Shown here: positions 1-9,900 of the stretch, piece after piece
Layout of the letters: every line of letters starts with the position of its first letter
Numbering within the stretch: the first letter of the stretch is position 1
NCBI GenBank assembly: GCA_020859755.1
Contig: JAJBVP010000189.1
Coordinates: 1-45,667 of the forward strand
Direction of reading: 5' to 3'
DNA from: Bacteroidales bacterium
Lineage (GTDB): Bacteria > Bacteroidota > Bacteroidia > Bacteroidales > Muribaculaceae
Length of the DNA: 45,667 nucleotides
The notes under the pieces: generated by a model
What the model was told of the DNA's origin: nothing
The model's input: only the letters and a program-made list of their open reading frames with translations
The model's database searches: none
Made by a program: the position numbers and the translations under genes

Positions 1-209
1 TCGACCCAACCGATTTTCTCTTCCTCGCCAAGAGCGGCCACCGCGCGGATGCAGTAGGAGTAGGTCTTATTGTTGTTGACGTTGAAGGTGCCATTGCTGA
101 ACTGCATGACCCACGCATTGGCGGTTTTCTCGCGGACTGTTCTCATAGCGAGTTCCCATGGGGAACCTGCGCCGCGCCCATTCTGAATATGAAAGCCTGC
201 GTTCTCCAT
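1..209 (-). CDS. Open frame spanning the DGR template repeat, coupled to avd (partial, runs off left edge)
   Basis: An ATG at 209 shares its A with the avd stop codon (TGATG), the usual sign of translational coupling. The frame stays open for 69 codons to the window edge. About 28 residues (beginning MENAGFHIQNGRG) precede the template repeat, which is read in the same frame as in the adhesin (TANAWVMQF, then CIRAVAA), and then continues as LGEEEKIGWV. In known DGRs the reverse transcriptase follows the template repeat, so this may be the 5' end of the RT gene or a short leader frame before it. No RT motif is visible here, so the assignment is inference. A later in-frame ATG at 146 is also possible. 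Confidence 0.4.
   Translation of the reverse strand, partial: MENAGFHIQNGRGAGSPWELAMRTVREKTANAWVMQFSNGTFNVNNNKTYSYCIRAVAALGEEEKIGWV
34..125 (-). repeat. DGR template repeat (TR)
   Basis: A 92-bp copy of the last codons of the tail adhesin gene, identical base for base to 710-801. It lies just downstream of avd, outside any lectin-domain gene, which is where a template repeat normally sits. In the coding direction it starts at ACCGCCAATGCG and ends in the GC-rich stretch CGCGCGGTGGCCGC, a good candidate for the initiation-of-mutagenic-homing segment. It holds 23 adenines, the bases that DGR reverse transcription randomises. A short inverted repeat (gttccc/gggaac, 152-166) lies 26 bp upstream of the repeat. 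The alternative, a second variable repeat, is less likely because no lectin fold precedes it. Confidence 0.85.
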
Positions 210-601
210 CAGCCTTGACCAATGGAATTTGAGACATTTGCGGCAAGGCTCGCTGTCTTTTTGTGCCATCGGCCTGTGGCTTCGCCTATGGCTGCGAGCC
301 TTTCTAAAAATTGGGTCTCCTTTCGGAGCGACACTGCCCTGTCCTCCGTCAGCAAGCGCATCGCTGTTTTAGCGTTGGCCATCTTCGCTTCAAAAAGGAG
401 GATGTATTCAAGCCGGAGCTTTGGGGTGTCGGGCTGCTGTCCAGCGAACACGATGGCTTCGAGCGCATCGAGCACGCTGTTGATCAGCCTCTTGCCGATT
501 GCCTGGTTGTCGAGCAACTTCGGAAGGCTCGCCACCACTGGCTTCAGCCAGAGCAGCAGAGCCTCTGTGTCGCGGTAGATTGGGTATCGGTTGGGGTTCA
601 T
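209..601 (-). CDS. avd: DGR accessory variability protein Avd (four-helix bundle)
   Basis: 130 aa, the usual Avd length. It is predicted all-helical, with the family pattern of an aromatic-rich first helix (YPIYRDTEALLLWLKPVVAS), a second helix around IGKRLINSVLDALEAIVFAG, and two further helices ending in TGRWHKK and a basic tail. By eye it aligns over most of its length with the Bordetella phage BPP-1 Avd pattern. Avd forms a positively charged pentameric barrel that binds the reverse transcriptase and template RNA and is needed for mutagenic cDNA synthesis. It lies between the target gene (stop 703) and the template repeat, the standard DGR order, and its stop overlaps the next start. Confidence 0.85.
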   Translation of the reverse strand: MNPNRYPIYRDTEALLLWLKPVVASLPKLLDNQAIGKRLINSVLDALEAIVFAGQQPDTPKLRLEYILLFEAKMANAKTAMRLLTEDRAVSLRKETQFLERLAAIGEATGRWHKKTASLAANVSNSIGQG

Positions 602-668
602 TTGAGAATTTTTGTGGCGGTTTTCGGTTTGGCGTTTCTTTTGTTTGTCCTTTTATTGTGGGTTTGTA

Positions 669-692
669 CCGCGCCGCTTTAAGGCGGCGCGG
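669..692 (-). other. GC-rich hairpin just downstream of the variable repeat
   Basis: A perfect 9-bp stem (ccgcgccgc / gcggcgcgg) with a 6-nt loop begins about 10 bp after the adhesin stop codon. In studied DGRs a hairpin or cruciform placed a few bases after the variable repeat promotes retrohoming, and this matches that position and GC-rich character. A transcription terminator is the other reading, but no T-run follows it on the minus strand, which favours the DGR role. Confidence 0.65.
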
Positions 693-702
693 GGATATAA
701 AA

Positions 703-3700
703 TCAGAATGCGGCCACCGCGCGGATGCAGTAGGAGTAGGTCTTATTGTTGTTGACGTTGAAGGTGCCATTGCTGAACTGCATGACCCACGCATTGGCGG
801 TATTGCCATTCTCTGACGAGGTCCAGTGGTTGTTGGTCCCGAAACCTGCCAGCTTGCCTGATTGGGTCGGCGCGTAGAATGGCGTTCCCTCCGTGTTTCG
901 CTTGTTGTGCCAGTAATAGATTCGGGCCACGTCTCCTGCTGTTGGCAAAAACCATTTTCCCTGCTTGAATTTCGGGCTCAGGGTCTCTCCCGTCTTCACG
1001 CTTGGCTGGTAGCTGTAGCAGTAACTGGCTGCGAGGAAATAATAAATCTTTGCCGCCGATGGCGCCAGCTGATATGCCAGCTGCAATGCGGTGAGCGTCG
1101 AATCCCCGCAGTTGGTGGGTATGGTCGCGCCCGAGAATGAGGAATCGCCCAGTATCAGGTTTCTTCGCTTGATAATCTCCAGCGTGTAGGCGAGGCCCAC
1201 CGGGATGCGGTCTCCCGCTGAGTAGTTGTTTTCCACTCCGTCGCCCGCGTCCTGCACCAGGTTCATGAACCCGTAATCGAGGCCGGCCATCAGTATGTTC
1301 TGCGCCGCGAACCCATCCTTCTGCGAAGAATCCAGGTAGTTCGATGCCGTGGGGTTTACGCAGCTGCCGTTGTTCATGATCAGTCCGATGTCCGGCGTCA
1401 GTGTCTGGTCGCTCAGCGTCACGTTGCTGTTCGGACCCCATGTCACCGTCTGGTTGCTGTTCAGGTAGTCCTTCATCACGCAGAGCCTCTCCGTCCTGTC
1501 GTCCGGGTTGATCCACCAGCAATACCCCACCAGCGTCTTGTTTTCGTCGATCGAGTCCGCTGCCGAGGTCGAGCCGTCGGCATACACCGCATCGCCCACC
1601 TCCACGTCTCGCTCGTAAAGGGCCACCTGTTTTTCGGCTGTCTTCTGGGTTCCGTCGGTCATAGTAACGGTCAGGGTTACTGTCACGCTGTGCGGATCGT
1701 CAGCCGTGAACACCTCCTTTGCCGTGAACACGCCCGTGGTCTCGTCGATGGCCGCGTACTGCGTCGAGGTCAGCCCCCATTTCACCGATTTGAAATTGTT
1801 GCCTGTGGTCGGGGTGGGGCTTACGCTGAACTGCACCGGGTCGTAGTCGGCCACGAAGTCCACCCCCGAAATGGCGACCGCTGTCAGGGATTTCTTCGGG
1901 TAAACTATCTTCAGTTTTCGTGTCTCGTCATCGATGTCGCCCAGAGCTGCCACCAATGCGTATTTCTGCGAGAAGCTCAGCGATGCGTAGGTGATGGTTC
2001 CCGTTATGTCGCTCTCTATCTCTCCCAGGGCTGCCAGGTAGTCCACCGAGAATTCGTCCCAGTCAACGTCGTGCATCGTCACCTTTGCCAGCTGGTTCCC
2101 CTTGGTGCCGAGGATTCGCTCCAGCAGCTCGCGGCTGTCTATCAGCGGGCAGTCGTTTATGGCCAGCTCCGTGAGGTTGCTCACGCCCTCGAGCGTGAGG
2201 TCGCTCAGCTTGCCCAGCCCCTCCAGCTTCAGTGTCTTTATAGTGCTGGGCAGGTAGAGCGTGGTCAGGGTTTCGGTTTCTGGGCAGCTGAATGCGGTCA
2301 CCCCTGTGGCCCGCAGGTCCACGCTCCTTATCTGCTGGCTGCTCAGGTCGAGCGCGCCCGTCACGTTCGGGCAGTTCCTGATCACCAGTTCCTCCAGGGC
2401 CACGCTCTTGCTCACGTTCAGCACGCGGGCGGTCAGGTTCGTGTTGGCGTTCTTCTCCGAATAATCCAGCACGAGGCGCGTCAGCTTCAGGCATTTCTCC
2501 AGACCCGTGATGTCGCAGCTGGTCGAGATGTCCTGCAGCCCGCTTTCCGCTGTCGCCCCGTTGGCTCCCTCCACGTAGGTGCAGACCTCGGTCAGGTAGT
2601 TGGCGAAGTAAATGGTGAATGTGGTTTCATTGAAGGTCGCGCCTGTGCTGGGGAAGAGCGCGGGCTCGCCCGGGTTGATGGCTCTCACCGTCTGAATGCC
2701 TCCCGCTCCCCAGTTCAGGCTCGCGTAAATGGGCACCGAGTAGCGCAGGGCCACGCCGTTGCCGCTGCCCCAGAGGCGAAGCTCCAGCGCGGTGCTGGTG
2801 TCGGCCTCGTACTTGCTGTCCATGTAGGTCTGGCGCTGCTTGAAGAAGGCCTTGAACACCTCGCGCTTGTCGCCGTGGGCCATGTCGAATCGGCCCGTGT
2901 TGGCGTAGCCCATCCCGTCGGCGTTGTAGAGGGCTTCGCTCCACTGCTCCCAGAACTCATTGTAAAGGGCCATCAGGTCGTTCGCGTTCAGACCGTTCGA
3001 GCGCATCGCCTGGTACATGGATTTCAGGTCGCTGGCCCATGCCTGGCTCACGCAGTCCCAGAGGCCGCTCAGTCGCCCGTTGAAGACTGGGCTTCCCGCA
3101 GTGCAAGCCACCGAGTAGGCGCCTGTGGTGGCGTCGTAGGTCTCGCCGCTCACCGCGCCCGTCTCGCCTGTGCTTTCGTCGTAGCTGTCGCCCCATTCGT
3201 GGAACACCAGGAATGCCAGCACGCCGCGGTTGTTGTATTGGCACACAGTGTCGGTGTCTCGCAGGAAAATGTAGCAGGCCCCTTTGTTCGGGAAGGCGAG
3301 CGTCATGTTTTTGTCCATCGAGTCTGTCCCGAGGATGTAGTTGCAGAAGAGGAAGTAGAACATCGCGCTTTCCTTGCAGAGGTAGCTCGCGTGCTCCGCG
3401 TTGAACTTCGCAATCCTGTATTCGGGAGTGTCGTAGCTGAATGTCGAGTCTCCGTATGTTACCGTAGATGCCAGCTTCTGGTAGCTGCCGTTCTTCAGCC
3501 TGTACCGCTCGGCCACCGTGGGGTTGCAGCTCTGCACCCAGTTGTGGAAGGTGCGCAGCACTGCGCTCTCGCTCAGGGCTTGGGTCACTTGCGATGCCGC
3601 CGATGCCGTGCCGTAGTCGTTGCCCGTGACCGGCGAGGTCTTCGGCACTCGCGCGTAGTAGAGGGTTGTAGCCTGGTCGTTCCATTTGCCTCCGCTGTAG

Positions 3701-6384
3701 GAGCCTTCGGCTATCTGGTCCATGAAGAAGTTCACGTTGTCTTCCACCTCCCAGGCTTCGCTGGTCCCGTCCTCGGGAAATCCGAAGATCGAGGGGCTGT
3801 ATTTGTTGTTGATGAAATTGTAGATGCTCAGGAATTTCACCGACGCCACCCCGTTGGTGTAGGCGCGAAGGTAGCCTATTATGGGGAATCCGCTTAGGCT
3901 GTGCCTGTATGTCACCGTCCCCACCGCCAGCTGCTCCTTCTGCTGGGGCGTCAGCAGGTTGGGGTACTGGCTCGCCGCTCCCAGCAGTATCTTCTGGTAT
4001 GCGTTCATCGCCAGTATGTTGCCGATGCCTTCGCTCGATGCGAAGTTCACCTTGTCAACGAATTGGTTCTCTCCGTCCTCGATGCCTTCTGTGATCGAGT
4101 AGGTTGTTATCACCGTTTCCACCCCGCCTATGGTTATCGTCCAGGTGCCGTTGTATTTGTCGGCCCAGTTCTTGTAGGGGTCCGGGTAGCTCAGGCTCGA
4201 TGTTCCGTCCAGGGCTATGTCGTGCTGCTTGCAGATGAATGAGATCTTCACCTTGCCCAGCGCTTCGCTCCACTGCGGGTTCACGAATTCGGTGTTGCAT
4301 TTCACCCAGTCCTTCTTTCCGGTGGGCATGCGGTCCAGCTCCCATATCTTGTACGGCGTGCTGGGCAGTGCTGCCAGCACCTTCGCGTAGTCCACCGCGC
4401 CCGCGCTGTCGAGAATGGCGTTGCGGGTGGCTATCTTTATCTTTTCGTCAATGTCGGGGGTGTCGAATGCGTAGTTGCCCAGCATCTGGCTTGGCGTCAG
4501 GCTCTTGTCGTAGATGCGCACCGCGTATAGCTCCACGTCGCAGTATTCCGAGCCTATCTCGATGTCCTGCGCCGTTGGCTGCTTCCATGCCGACGAGCCG
4601 TAGTCCATCAGTCGGCAGATCACGCCGTTCACGTACATGTAGGCGATATTGCAGTCGCTTTCCTCGGTGCCGTCCACCAGCGCGTTCACGCAGTGGGTGG
4701 TGCTGCCGTCGATGCAGAATCCGATCCTGAGCCGCTCTTCCTCGGTGAACCGGGTTTCCACCGTCCCCGCCACGCAGCTCAGCACCGCCCTGTTGGCGTA
4801 GATCTGGAATCCAACGCCGCCGTTCATGCACGAAATTATGAGGGCGTCGCTCTTGACGCAGTTGGTGGTCTTGAACTCGAATTCTATAGTCTTTCCCGTG
4901 CGCTGGGTCGCCAGCGCAGAGTTAACTCCGAAGTCGGTGGCGAATGGCTGGCACTCGGTCAGCGTCACGCTCCTGCCGCTCTTTATCACGTAGGCGTCGC
5001 CCACGAACCCGTTGCTGCTGTTCAGCTTGAAGTTGTCGCTGCGCACCACCTGGCACGTCAGGCTCCCGTTGTACTCGCTGCCCCAGTTCTCCGCGTCTGC
5101 GTCCGCGTTGGTCTTTCCTGCTGCCGAGAGGTGCACCTTGCATTCGCTGGCTGCCTCCAGGGTCACGCCAGCGTCGGTCACCTCCACCCGGTGCGTTGCC
5201 GATGCCGTGCCCACCTTTATCACCACGTCCACCGCTCCGTCGTCGTTCAGGAATGCCGGGTCCGACATCGAGTAGCGCAGTTCCTGCATCCCCGACGTGC
5301 CGTCGCTCTTGGTGGTCACCGTCTGGTCAGAAGGCGTGGCTATGGTCGCCCCAGAGAGGTCCCTTATCTCGAACTTCACCGTTATCTCGGCCAGCGGCGC
5401 GCCCGGGCTGTGGAAGAAGTATGGCACGCTCAGCGTGTCGTAGAGCTTTATGCTGGCGTCCGCGTCCGCTCCGATGCCCACGCTGGTCACGCCCGAGCCT
5501 CCTTTTATGAAGTAGGTGGTGATGGTCTCGGTCACCAGCCCGTAGGCCTTGTTTTCTGCGTAAAGCTGCACCTTGTGGCTCCCTGCCGACAATGTGTTGG
5601 CTGCGTCCATCACGAAGTCGTAGGTGGAGTTGGCCACAGTGGCAGCCGCGTATTCCTCCCCGTCGAGCAGCATGTGCACGTCGGCGGTCACGCCCTGGCA
5701 TCTCACGCGCATGGCCCAGTTGCTGGTCCTCAGCACGCTTTCGTCGTAGCTCGCGTCAAGGCTCAGGTTCAGCTCCACCGCGCTGATCGTGAATGACCAC
5801 GTGCGGCTGTCGCCGTACTGGTTGCCCACCGTAAGCTTTACCGTGTTGGTCTCTTGCGTCAGGTAGGGGCCGACGTCTATCGTGTGGGTTCTTCCGTCGG
5901 GCGTCAGGCTGAGGTCGAGCGCAGTCACCCTGGCCCCGTTCACCGTCACCTGCGCGTAGCCCTGCTCCGTGTCCTTGTCGGTGGTGTCGCTGCCGAAGTA
6001 GCAGTCGTAAGTGAACACGATCAGGCAGCCAGCCCCCTTCACCACCGTGGTGGCTGGCGTCTGCGCCACCCTCGCGCTCATGGTGTAGCTCTCTGCCACC
6101 GCCTGGGAATACCACGAATGGTGGCTCAGCACCAGGTCCTGGCTTGCGTCGGGGTCTTCCAGCCATGCGGTCTTGTCTTCCTTGCTCGCGAAGGTATAGT
6201 AATGCAGCATTCCGCCCTCATGCGTCGAGTAGTCCGCTCCTATCTTGCTTTTCTGGAGCTCGCGGATCAGTTTCTTTACGAAAGCCTCAATTTGCGGGCC
6301 CATGTATGCATTGGTGCCGTCATCCCATGCCGCGTCAAGGCTGGGGATGTCGCCCTCGATCTTAATTCTCGTGTCGTTTGCCAT
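703..6384 (-). CDS. DGR-diversified tail tip adhesin / receptor-binding protein
   Basis: 1893 aa, transcribed last in the tail operon. Visible parts: N-terminal region with Ig-like beta repeats to about residue 440; a laminin-G/concanavalin-like domain at about 450-640 (ending near LYAVRIYDKSLTPSQMLGNY); a long middle region; leucine-rich-type repeats at about 1290-1450 (LEELVIRNCPNVTG, LTTLYLPSTIKTLKLEGL); a Big-2-like Ig domain at about 1500-1590; and a C-terminal C-type-lectin/FGE-like domain of about 250 residues ending in the variable repeat. The architecture indicates a surface-exposed binding protein whose lectin end is the DGR target. No signal peptide is seen, as expected for a virion protein. 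LamG plus LRR plus Big-2 upstream suggests glycan or surface-protein binding, which is inference. Confidence 0.85.
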   Translation of the reverse strand: MANDTRIKIEGDIPSLDAAWDDGTNAYMGPQIEAFVKKLIRELQKSKIGADYSTHEGGMLHYYTFASKEDKTAWLEDPDASQDLVLSHHSWYSQAVAESYTMSARVAQTPATTVVKGAGCLIVFTYDCYFGSDTTDKDTEQGYAQVTVNGARVTALDLSLTPDGRTHTIDVGPYLTQETNTVKLTVGNQYGDSRTWSFTISAVELNLSLDASYDESVLRTSNWAMRVRCQGVTADVHMLLDGEEYAAATVANSTYDFVMDAANTLSAGSHKVQLYAENKAYGLVTETITTYFIKGGSGVTSVGIGADADASIKLYDTLSVPYFFHSPGAPLAEITVKFEIRDLSGATIATPSDQTVTTKSDGTSGMQELRYSMSDPAFLNDDGAVDVVIKVGTASATHRVEVTDAGVTLEAASECKVHLSAAGKTNADADAENWGSEYNGSLTCQVVRSDNFKLNSSNGFVGDAYVIKSGRSVTLTECQPFATDFGVNSALATQRTGKTIEFEFKTTNCVKSDALIISCMNGGVGFQIYANRAVLSCVAGTVETRFTEEERLRIGFCIDGSTTHCVNALVDGTEESDCNIAYMYVNGVICRLMDYGSSAWKQPTAQDIEIGSEYCDVELYAVRIYDKSLTPSQMLGNYAFDTPDIDEKIKIATRNAILDSAGAVDYAKVLAALPSTPYKIWELDRMPTGKKDWVKCNTEFVNPQWSEALGKVKISFICKQHDIALDGTSSLSYPDPYKNWADKYNGTWTITIGGVETVITTYSITEGIEDGENQFVDKVNFASSEGIGNILAMNAYQKILLGAASQYPNLLTPQQKEQLAVGTVTYRHSLSGFPIIGYLRAYTNGVASVKFLSIYNFINNKYSPSIFGFPEDGTSEAWEVEDNVNFFMDQIAEGSYSGGKWNDQATTLYYARVPKTSPVTGNDYGTASAASQVTQALSESAVLRTFHNWVQSCNPTVAERYRLKNGSYQKLASTVTYGDSTFSYDTPEYRIAKFNAEHASYLCKESAMFYFLFCNYILGTDSMDKNMTLAFPNKGACYIFLRDTDTVCQYNNRGVLAFLVFHEWGDSYDESTGETGAVSGETYDATTGAYSVACTAGSPVFNGRLSGLWDCVSQAWASDLKSMYQAMRSNGLNANDLMALYNEFWEQWSEALYNADGMGYANTGRFDMAHGDKREVFKAFFKQRQTYMDSKYEADTSTALELRLWGSGNGVALRYSVPIYASLNWGAGGIQTVRAINPGEPALFPSTGATFNETTFTIYFANYLTEVCTYVEGANGATAESGLQDISTSCDITGLEKCLKLTRLVLDYSEKNANTNLTARVLNVSKSVALEELVIRNCPNVTGALDLSSQQIRSVDLRATGVTAFSCPETETLTTLYLPSTIKTLKLEGLGKLSDLTLEGVSNLTELAINDCPLIDSRELLERILGTKGNQLAKVTMHDVDWDEFSVDYLAALGEIESDITGTITYASLSFSQKYALVAALGDIDDETRKLKIVYPKKSLTAVAISGVDFVADYDPVQFSVSPTPTTGNNFKSVKWGLTSTQYAAIDETTGVFTAKEVFTADDPHSVTVTLTVTMTDGTQKTAEKQVALYERDVEVGDAVYADGSTSAADSIDENKTLVGYCWWINPDDRTERLCVMKDYLNSNQTVTWGPNSNVTLSDQTLTPDIGLIMNNGSCVNPTASNYLDSSQKDGFAAQNILMAGLDYGFMNLVQDAGDGVENNYSAGDRIPVGLAYTLEIIKRRNLILGDSSFSGATIPTNCGDSTLTALQLAYQLAPSAAKIYYFLAASYCYSYQPSVKTGETLSPKFKQGKWFLPTAGDVARIYYWHNKRNTEGTPFYAPTQSGKLAGFGTNNHWTSSENGNTANAWVMQFSNGTFNVNNNKTYSYCIRAVAAF
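710..801 (-). repeat. DGR variable repeat (VR) at the 3' end of the tail adhesin gene
   Basis: Identical to 34-125 over 92 bp. It encodes residues about 1861-1892, the end of a C-type-lectin-like domain (TANAWVMQFSNG, NVNNNK, then CIRAVAAF and stop). The upstream motif HWTSSEN is the conserved tryptophan/serine strand found before variable regions in DGR-diversified lectin folds. Upstream of 801 and downstream of 710 the two copies diverge at once, so the homology is sharply bounded. Confidence 0.85.
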
Positions 6385-6393
6385 ATTGTTGCG

Positions 6394-6618
6394 TTATTCG
6401 TTTCTCCAAAAATCGTCGTTGGTCCAGAACAGGTCGTTCCTCCAGAATCCGGATCCGTAGCATGAGGCTGCTCCCGTGTCCTCTCCCCAGATGAGCACCT
6501 CGCCGATGTAGATGGCTTCCACCCGTTCCATCCTCAGCTCCCCCTGGTCGTCCACCCACGTCCTCATGATCTGGCCCGGCTCTTCCAGCTCCTTGTTTGC
6601 GTTGCTTATCTGTATCAT
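6394..6618 (-). CDS. Small tail-tip-associated protein, unknown
   Basis: 74 aa. Its start overlaps the preceding gene's stop (ATGA), and it ends 9 bp before the adhesin start, so it belongs to the tail operon. The pattern AIYIGEVLIWG followed by an aromatic-rich tail (GSGFWRNDLFWTNDDFWRNE, three FW units) recalls short Bacteroidales phage proteins encoded next to tail fibres, but no function is known to me. It may be a fibre-attachment or chaperone peptide, which is inference from position. Confidence 0.7.
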   Translation of the reverse strand: MIQISNANKELEEPGQIMRTWVDDQGELRMERVEAIYIGEVLIWGEDTGAASCYGSGFWRNDLFWTNDDFWRNE

Positions 6619-6911
6619 GTCTCGTTCTGCTTCGGTATCCAGTACACCTGGTTCGCGTCCACCAAGCCTTTGGCTTTCAGGATTTCCAGCGCTTCTTTGT
6701 CCTCAAGCCTTATCCACTTGCCGTTGCCAAGCGCGCTAAGCGGCACTTTGCAGGCCGTCTTTCCGTCCTTTATCGCTGGGAGCGAGGTGAGGGAGGTGAG
6801 GTCGGTTTCCTCTGGGAGGTCGGCTATGTTGATTGCCTCCTGCTTGAGCTCGGTCTTGAGCTGCGCCCTTATCTGCTGCATCTGCGTGGGCGTCAATGAT
6901 ACTTCTGCCAT
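6615..6911 (-). CDS. Small tail-operon protein, unknown
   Basis: 98 aa, between the tail-tip protein and the adhesin genes. It opens with a helix (LTPTQMQQIRAQLKTEL), then has a segment ADLPEETDLTSLTSLPA and a short beta region. This combination recurs in small proteins beside tail fibre genes of Bacteroidales phages as far as I can recall. No catalytic motif is visible. The four-base overlap with the next gene suggests coupled translation. A structural or assembly role at the tail tip is inferred from position only. Confidence 0.7.
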   Translation of the reverse strand: MAEVSLTPTQMQQIRAQLKTELKQEAINIADLPEETDLTSLTSLPAIKDGKTACKVPLSALGNGKWIRLEDKEALEILKAKGLVDANQVYWIPKQNET

Positions 6912-6923
6912 GGTCGTAAGTTT

Positions 6924-9900
6924 TTATGATGCGTTGCTGGTGGTGTCGCCCTCAAACACTGGCATCCATTTGTACACGTTGTCGTTCACTTTGTAGTTGG
7001 TCGCTCCCACGCACAGCCCGCTGACAGAGGGTTTGCAGCCGTTGCGGTTCACGTACTCCGATTCATAGTCGAGCTCGGTGGTCAGCGCCCAATAGGTTAC
7101 AGCCATTGGAGCCAAATCTGCGATTGTTGCCGCTTGGGCTGCGGTGAGGTATTCCCAAACTCCGCCTTTGCCGTTAAGGTAATGCGCCCATTGGCTGCCG
7201 CTGTTCCATATTTTTTGCAAAGCGCCATCATAGGTGCCAGTGTATATTTTCCAAAGGGTTCCGTTTTCCAATAAGTCAACCGAAGGCTTTTCCGCCGCCC
7301 AACCTTGGAATCTGTATATTCCCGGCCACGCAATCACCCTCATTAGTCCGCTAAAGTCGTAGAACTTGCCTCCGAAACCAACAAGCACGTCCGAGTTCTC
7401 CCCGGCGAAGAAAAGACCCTCGGTTATCTCATTGACCGCTCCTGCTGCGTCAAATCCCGCAGGCTGGTAGCTCGAGCTTTCCGCGTAGAGCAGCACCCTG
7501 CACTCCATGCACTGGCCTATCGCGAGGCTCGGAAGCCAATGCCACCCCTTCCCCGCCGCCCTATATAGGAAGGCGCGGTCTATCACGTCCTCGCTGTCGT
7601 AGGCTGGGGGATTGATGCTGGAGTAGTCGGTCGCTGAAGTCCATTCGCTCACAGTCCATCCGTCCTCTGGGTGTATGTCGGTGTTGAGCGCAGGGGTTCC
7701 CAGCTCCCTTGCTCCGAGCGTGAGGGTCTGCGCCGTGATGTCGCCCTTTATCTCCGCTCCGTTGGTGTGGAGGCAACCGTACTGGTCAAGCCACAAGGTC
7801 AGCTCTCCGCCGCTGCTGTAGGCGCGCACGTTGTCTGAGGTCAGCGTTATGCCGCTCTCCAAGTCGATGCCGATGCCGGCCAGCCCGCCGGGGCTCACTC
7901 CATCAACGCTCGCGCCGTTGACCGTGATTGTGTAGCCGGTGGCGGTCTGGGTCACAGTCACGCTGTTGCCCTCGAGGTCGGTCACGCGGCTCTGTATCGC
8001 TCCAATCACTATTGCGAGGCTCGATTCCTCAGCTATCGTGCCATCGGCGTTGAAGTTGCCTACGACGGCTGTTATCGAATTGGCCTTCTGACTTATGTAG
8101 CTTGCCTGGGTGTAGGTGTTGGTGATGTCTTCCCAGCAGCCTTTGTTTCCGATTGTGCCGATGAATCGGTACGAGTGCTCGGCTGTTGTGGCAGCCGATG
8201 AGCCGTCGGGGTAGTAAAGGCCTATGCCAGTTTGGGTGGCGTACCACACAGCCCCGATGTGTTCGTTTGGCGTGTCCCATTCCGGATACGGGTTTGCTTG
8301 CTGGCTGTAGTATTCGCCCTTTACCGCTGCTGCGGCGGCTGCGTCGGCTGCAGCCTGCGCTGCATCGTTAGCCGCTTCGGCTGCTGCGCTTATGTTGTTG
8401 GTGTTGGTGGTGACTGCGGAGTTGATTTCATTGTAGCGGACATCTACGTACCCAGCCATGGTGTATTGTTCGCCTTTGTAGGTCACGTACTTCTCGCTCC
8501 AGAGGGTGTTGCCGTAGGCCGTGGTCACGATGCCGCTCGCCTGGGTAACATTTCCGCTGTCGTCGAAATTGGCCACCACTGCGGCTATCTTGTCCTTGGT
8601 CTGGGAGATGTAGCTCGCGCTGTCGGCCACGCTGGTCACGTCCTCCCATCCCGTCTTTGTGCCTTTGATGTCGTAGTAGCGGTAGGTGTGACCTTTGACA
8701 ATCGCCAGTTTCTCCTGGGTCTCGTCATCGACGTACACCATGCTCGCGCCCGTCATGAGCCATACCGCGCCGAGGTGGTTGTAGAAAGAATCCTCCCACT
8801 CGTCGGCGGGGTTGGTCGCCTGCTCGTAGTATTCCTTTTCGCCGATGAGGTCTTGGATTGCGTCAATGGCCTCCTGGCTGCTTCCAACCAAAGAGGACAT
8901 TTCGTCCACGTCCAGGCGAAGCTGCGATATGTTGCCCTCGGCGTTTTCCACGCGCGCAGTTATGTCCTTCGCCGTCTGGGTGAGGGTGGAGATGGCGCCG
9001 TTCTCCAAGTCCTCCACCTTGCTCTGTATCTGCGTTGAAGTCCATTCGGTGGTGGCGTAACCCATCAGCTTTCCGTCAACGTACCGCTCAGCCGATGCGG
9101 TTATGCTGCTGGCAGTCTGATTGAGCATGGTCTGGTTCACCAGCTCCATGCCGTCGATTTCCTCCTTGGTATAGACCCAGCTCTGTATCTCCTCGGCTGA
9201 CAATATGAGCGACGCTTGGGTTGATATTCTCTCATTGGTGTACTTCTTCGCTTGGAGCAGTATCTGCTCCGCTGTCTGCTGTATGCTGGTTTCGAGGTAC
9301 TGCTTGCTGCCGATTATCATCTGGTAGTGGCTCTCAAACAGCCGCTCGTTGGTCTCGAATCGGTAGCTGTACTCCTTCATCATCGAGGTTGCGTCGGCCT
9401 GAATCTCCACCGTCTCCATGTCAACGAGCGTCCCGCTCTTGTAGAGCTTGAACACTATGCGGCGCATGTCTGCGGTCATTGCGATGGGGCCAGTGTACGG
9501 CACCTCTGCCGGGTCTTTGTCGTCGGTTCTGGTTGCTGTCACCGCTACCGAGCGCACGCCTGTGGCGGTGGTCTTTTTCCCATCGCTCTCCATGCCTGTC
9601 TCGTAGGTGGCGTTGGTGTCCGTGCCTGTCACCTCGTCCTCGGCCCGCTCTATCAGATAGGCGAGGCTCAGGTCGGTGGGAACTTGCGTGCCAGTCTTTT
9701 TGGTGACAATCAGCATTCCGTCGAGGTAAACCAAATCGTCATCGGTTTGGTAGGAATCCTGGTCGTTGGCTGTGGAGGAAGATATCTCGCGCCTTACCTC
9801 GCCGCCTATGGTCATGTAAACCTTGCAGCCCAGCTCTTCAGGGTCACAGTTGTCGCTGCTGTCAACGAACACGCGCTTCACGTCAGGCTCTATCTCGAAC

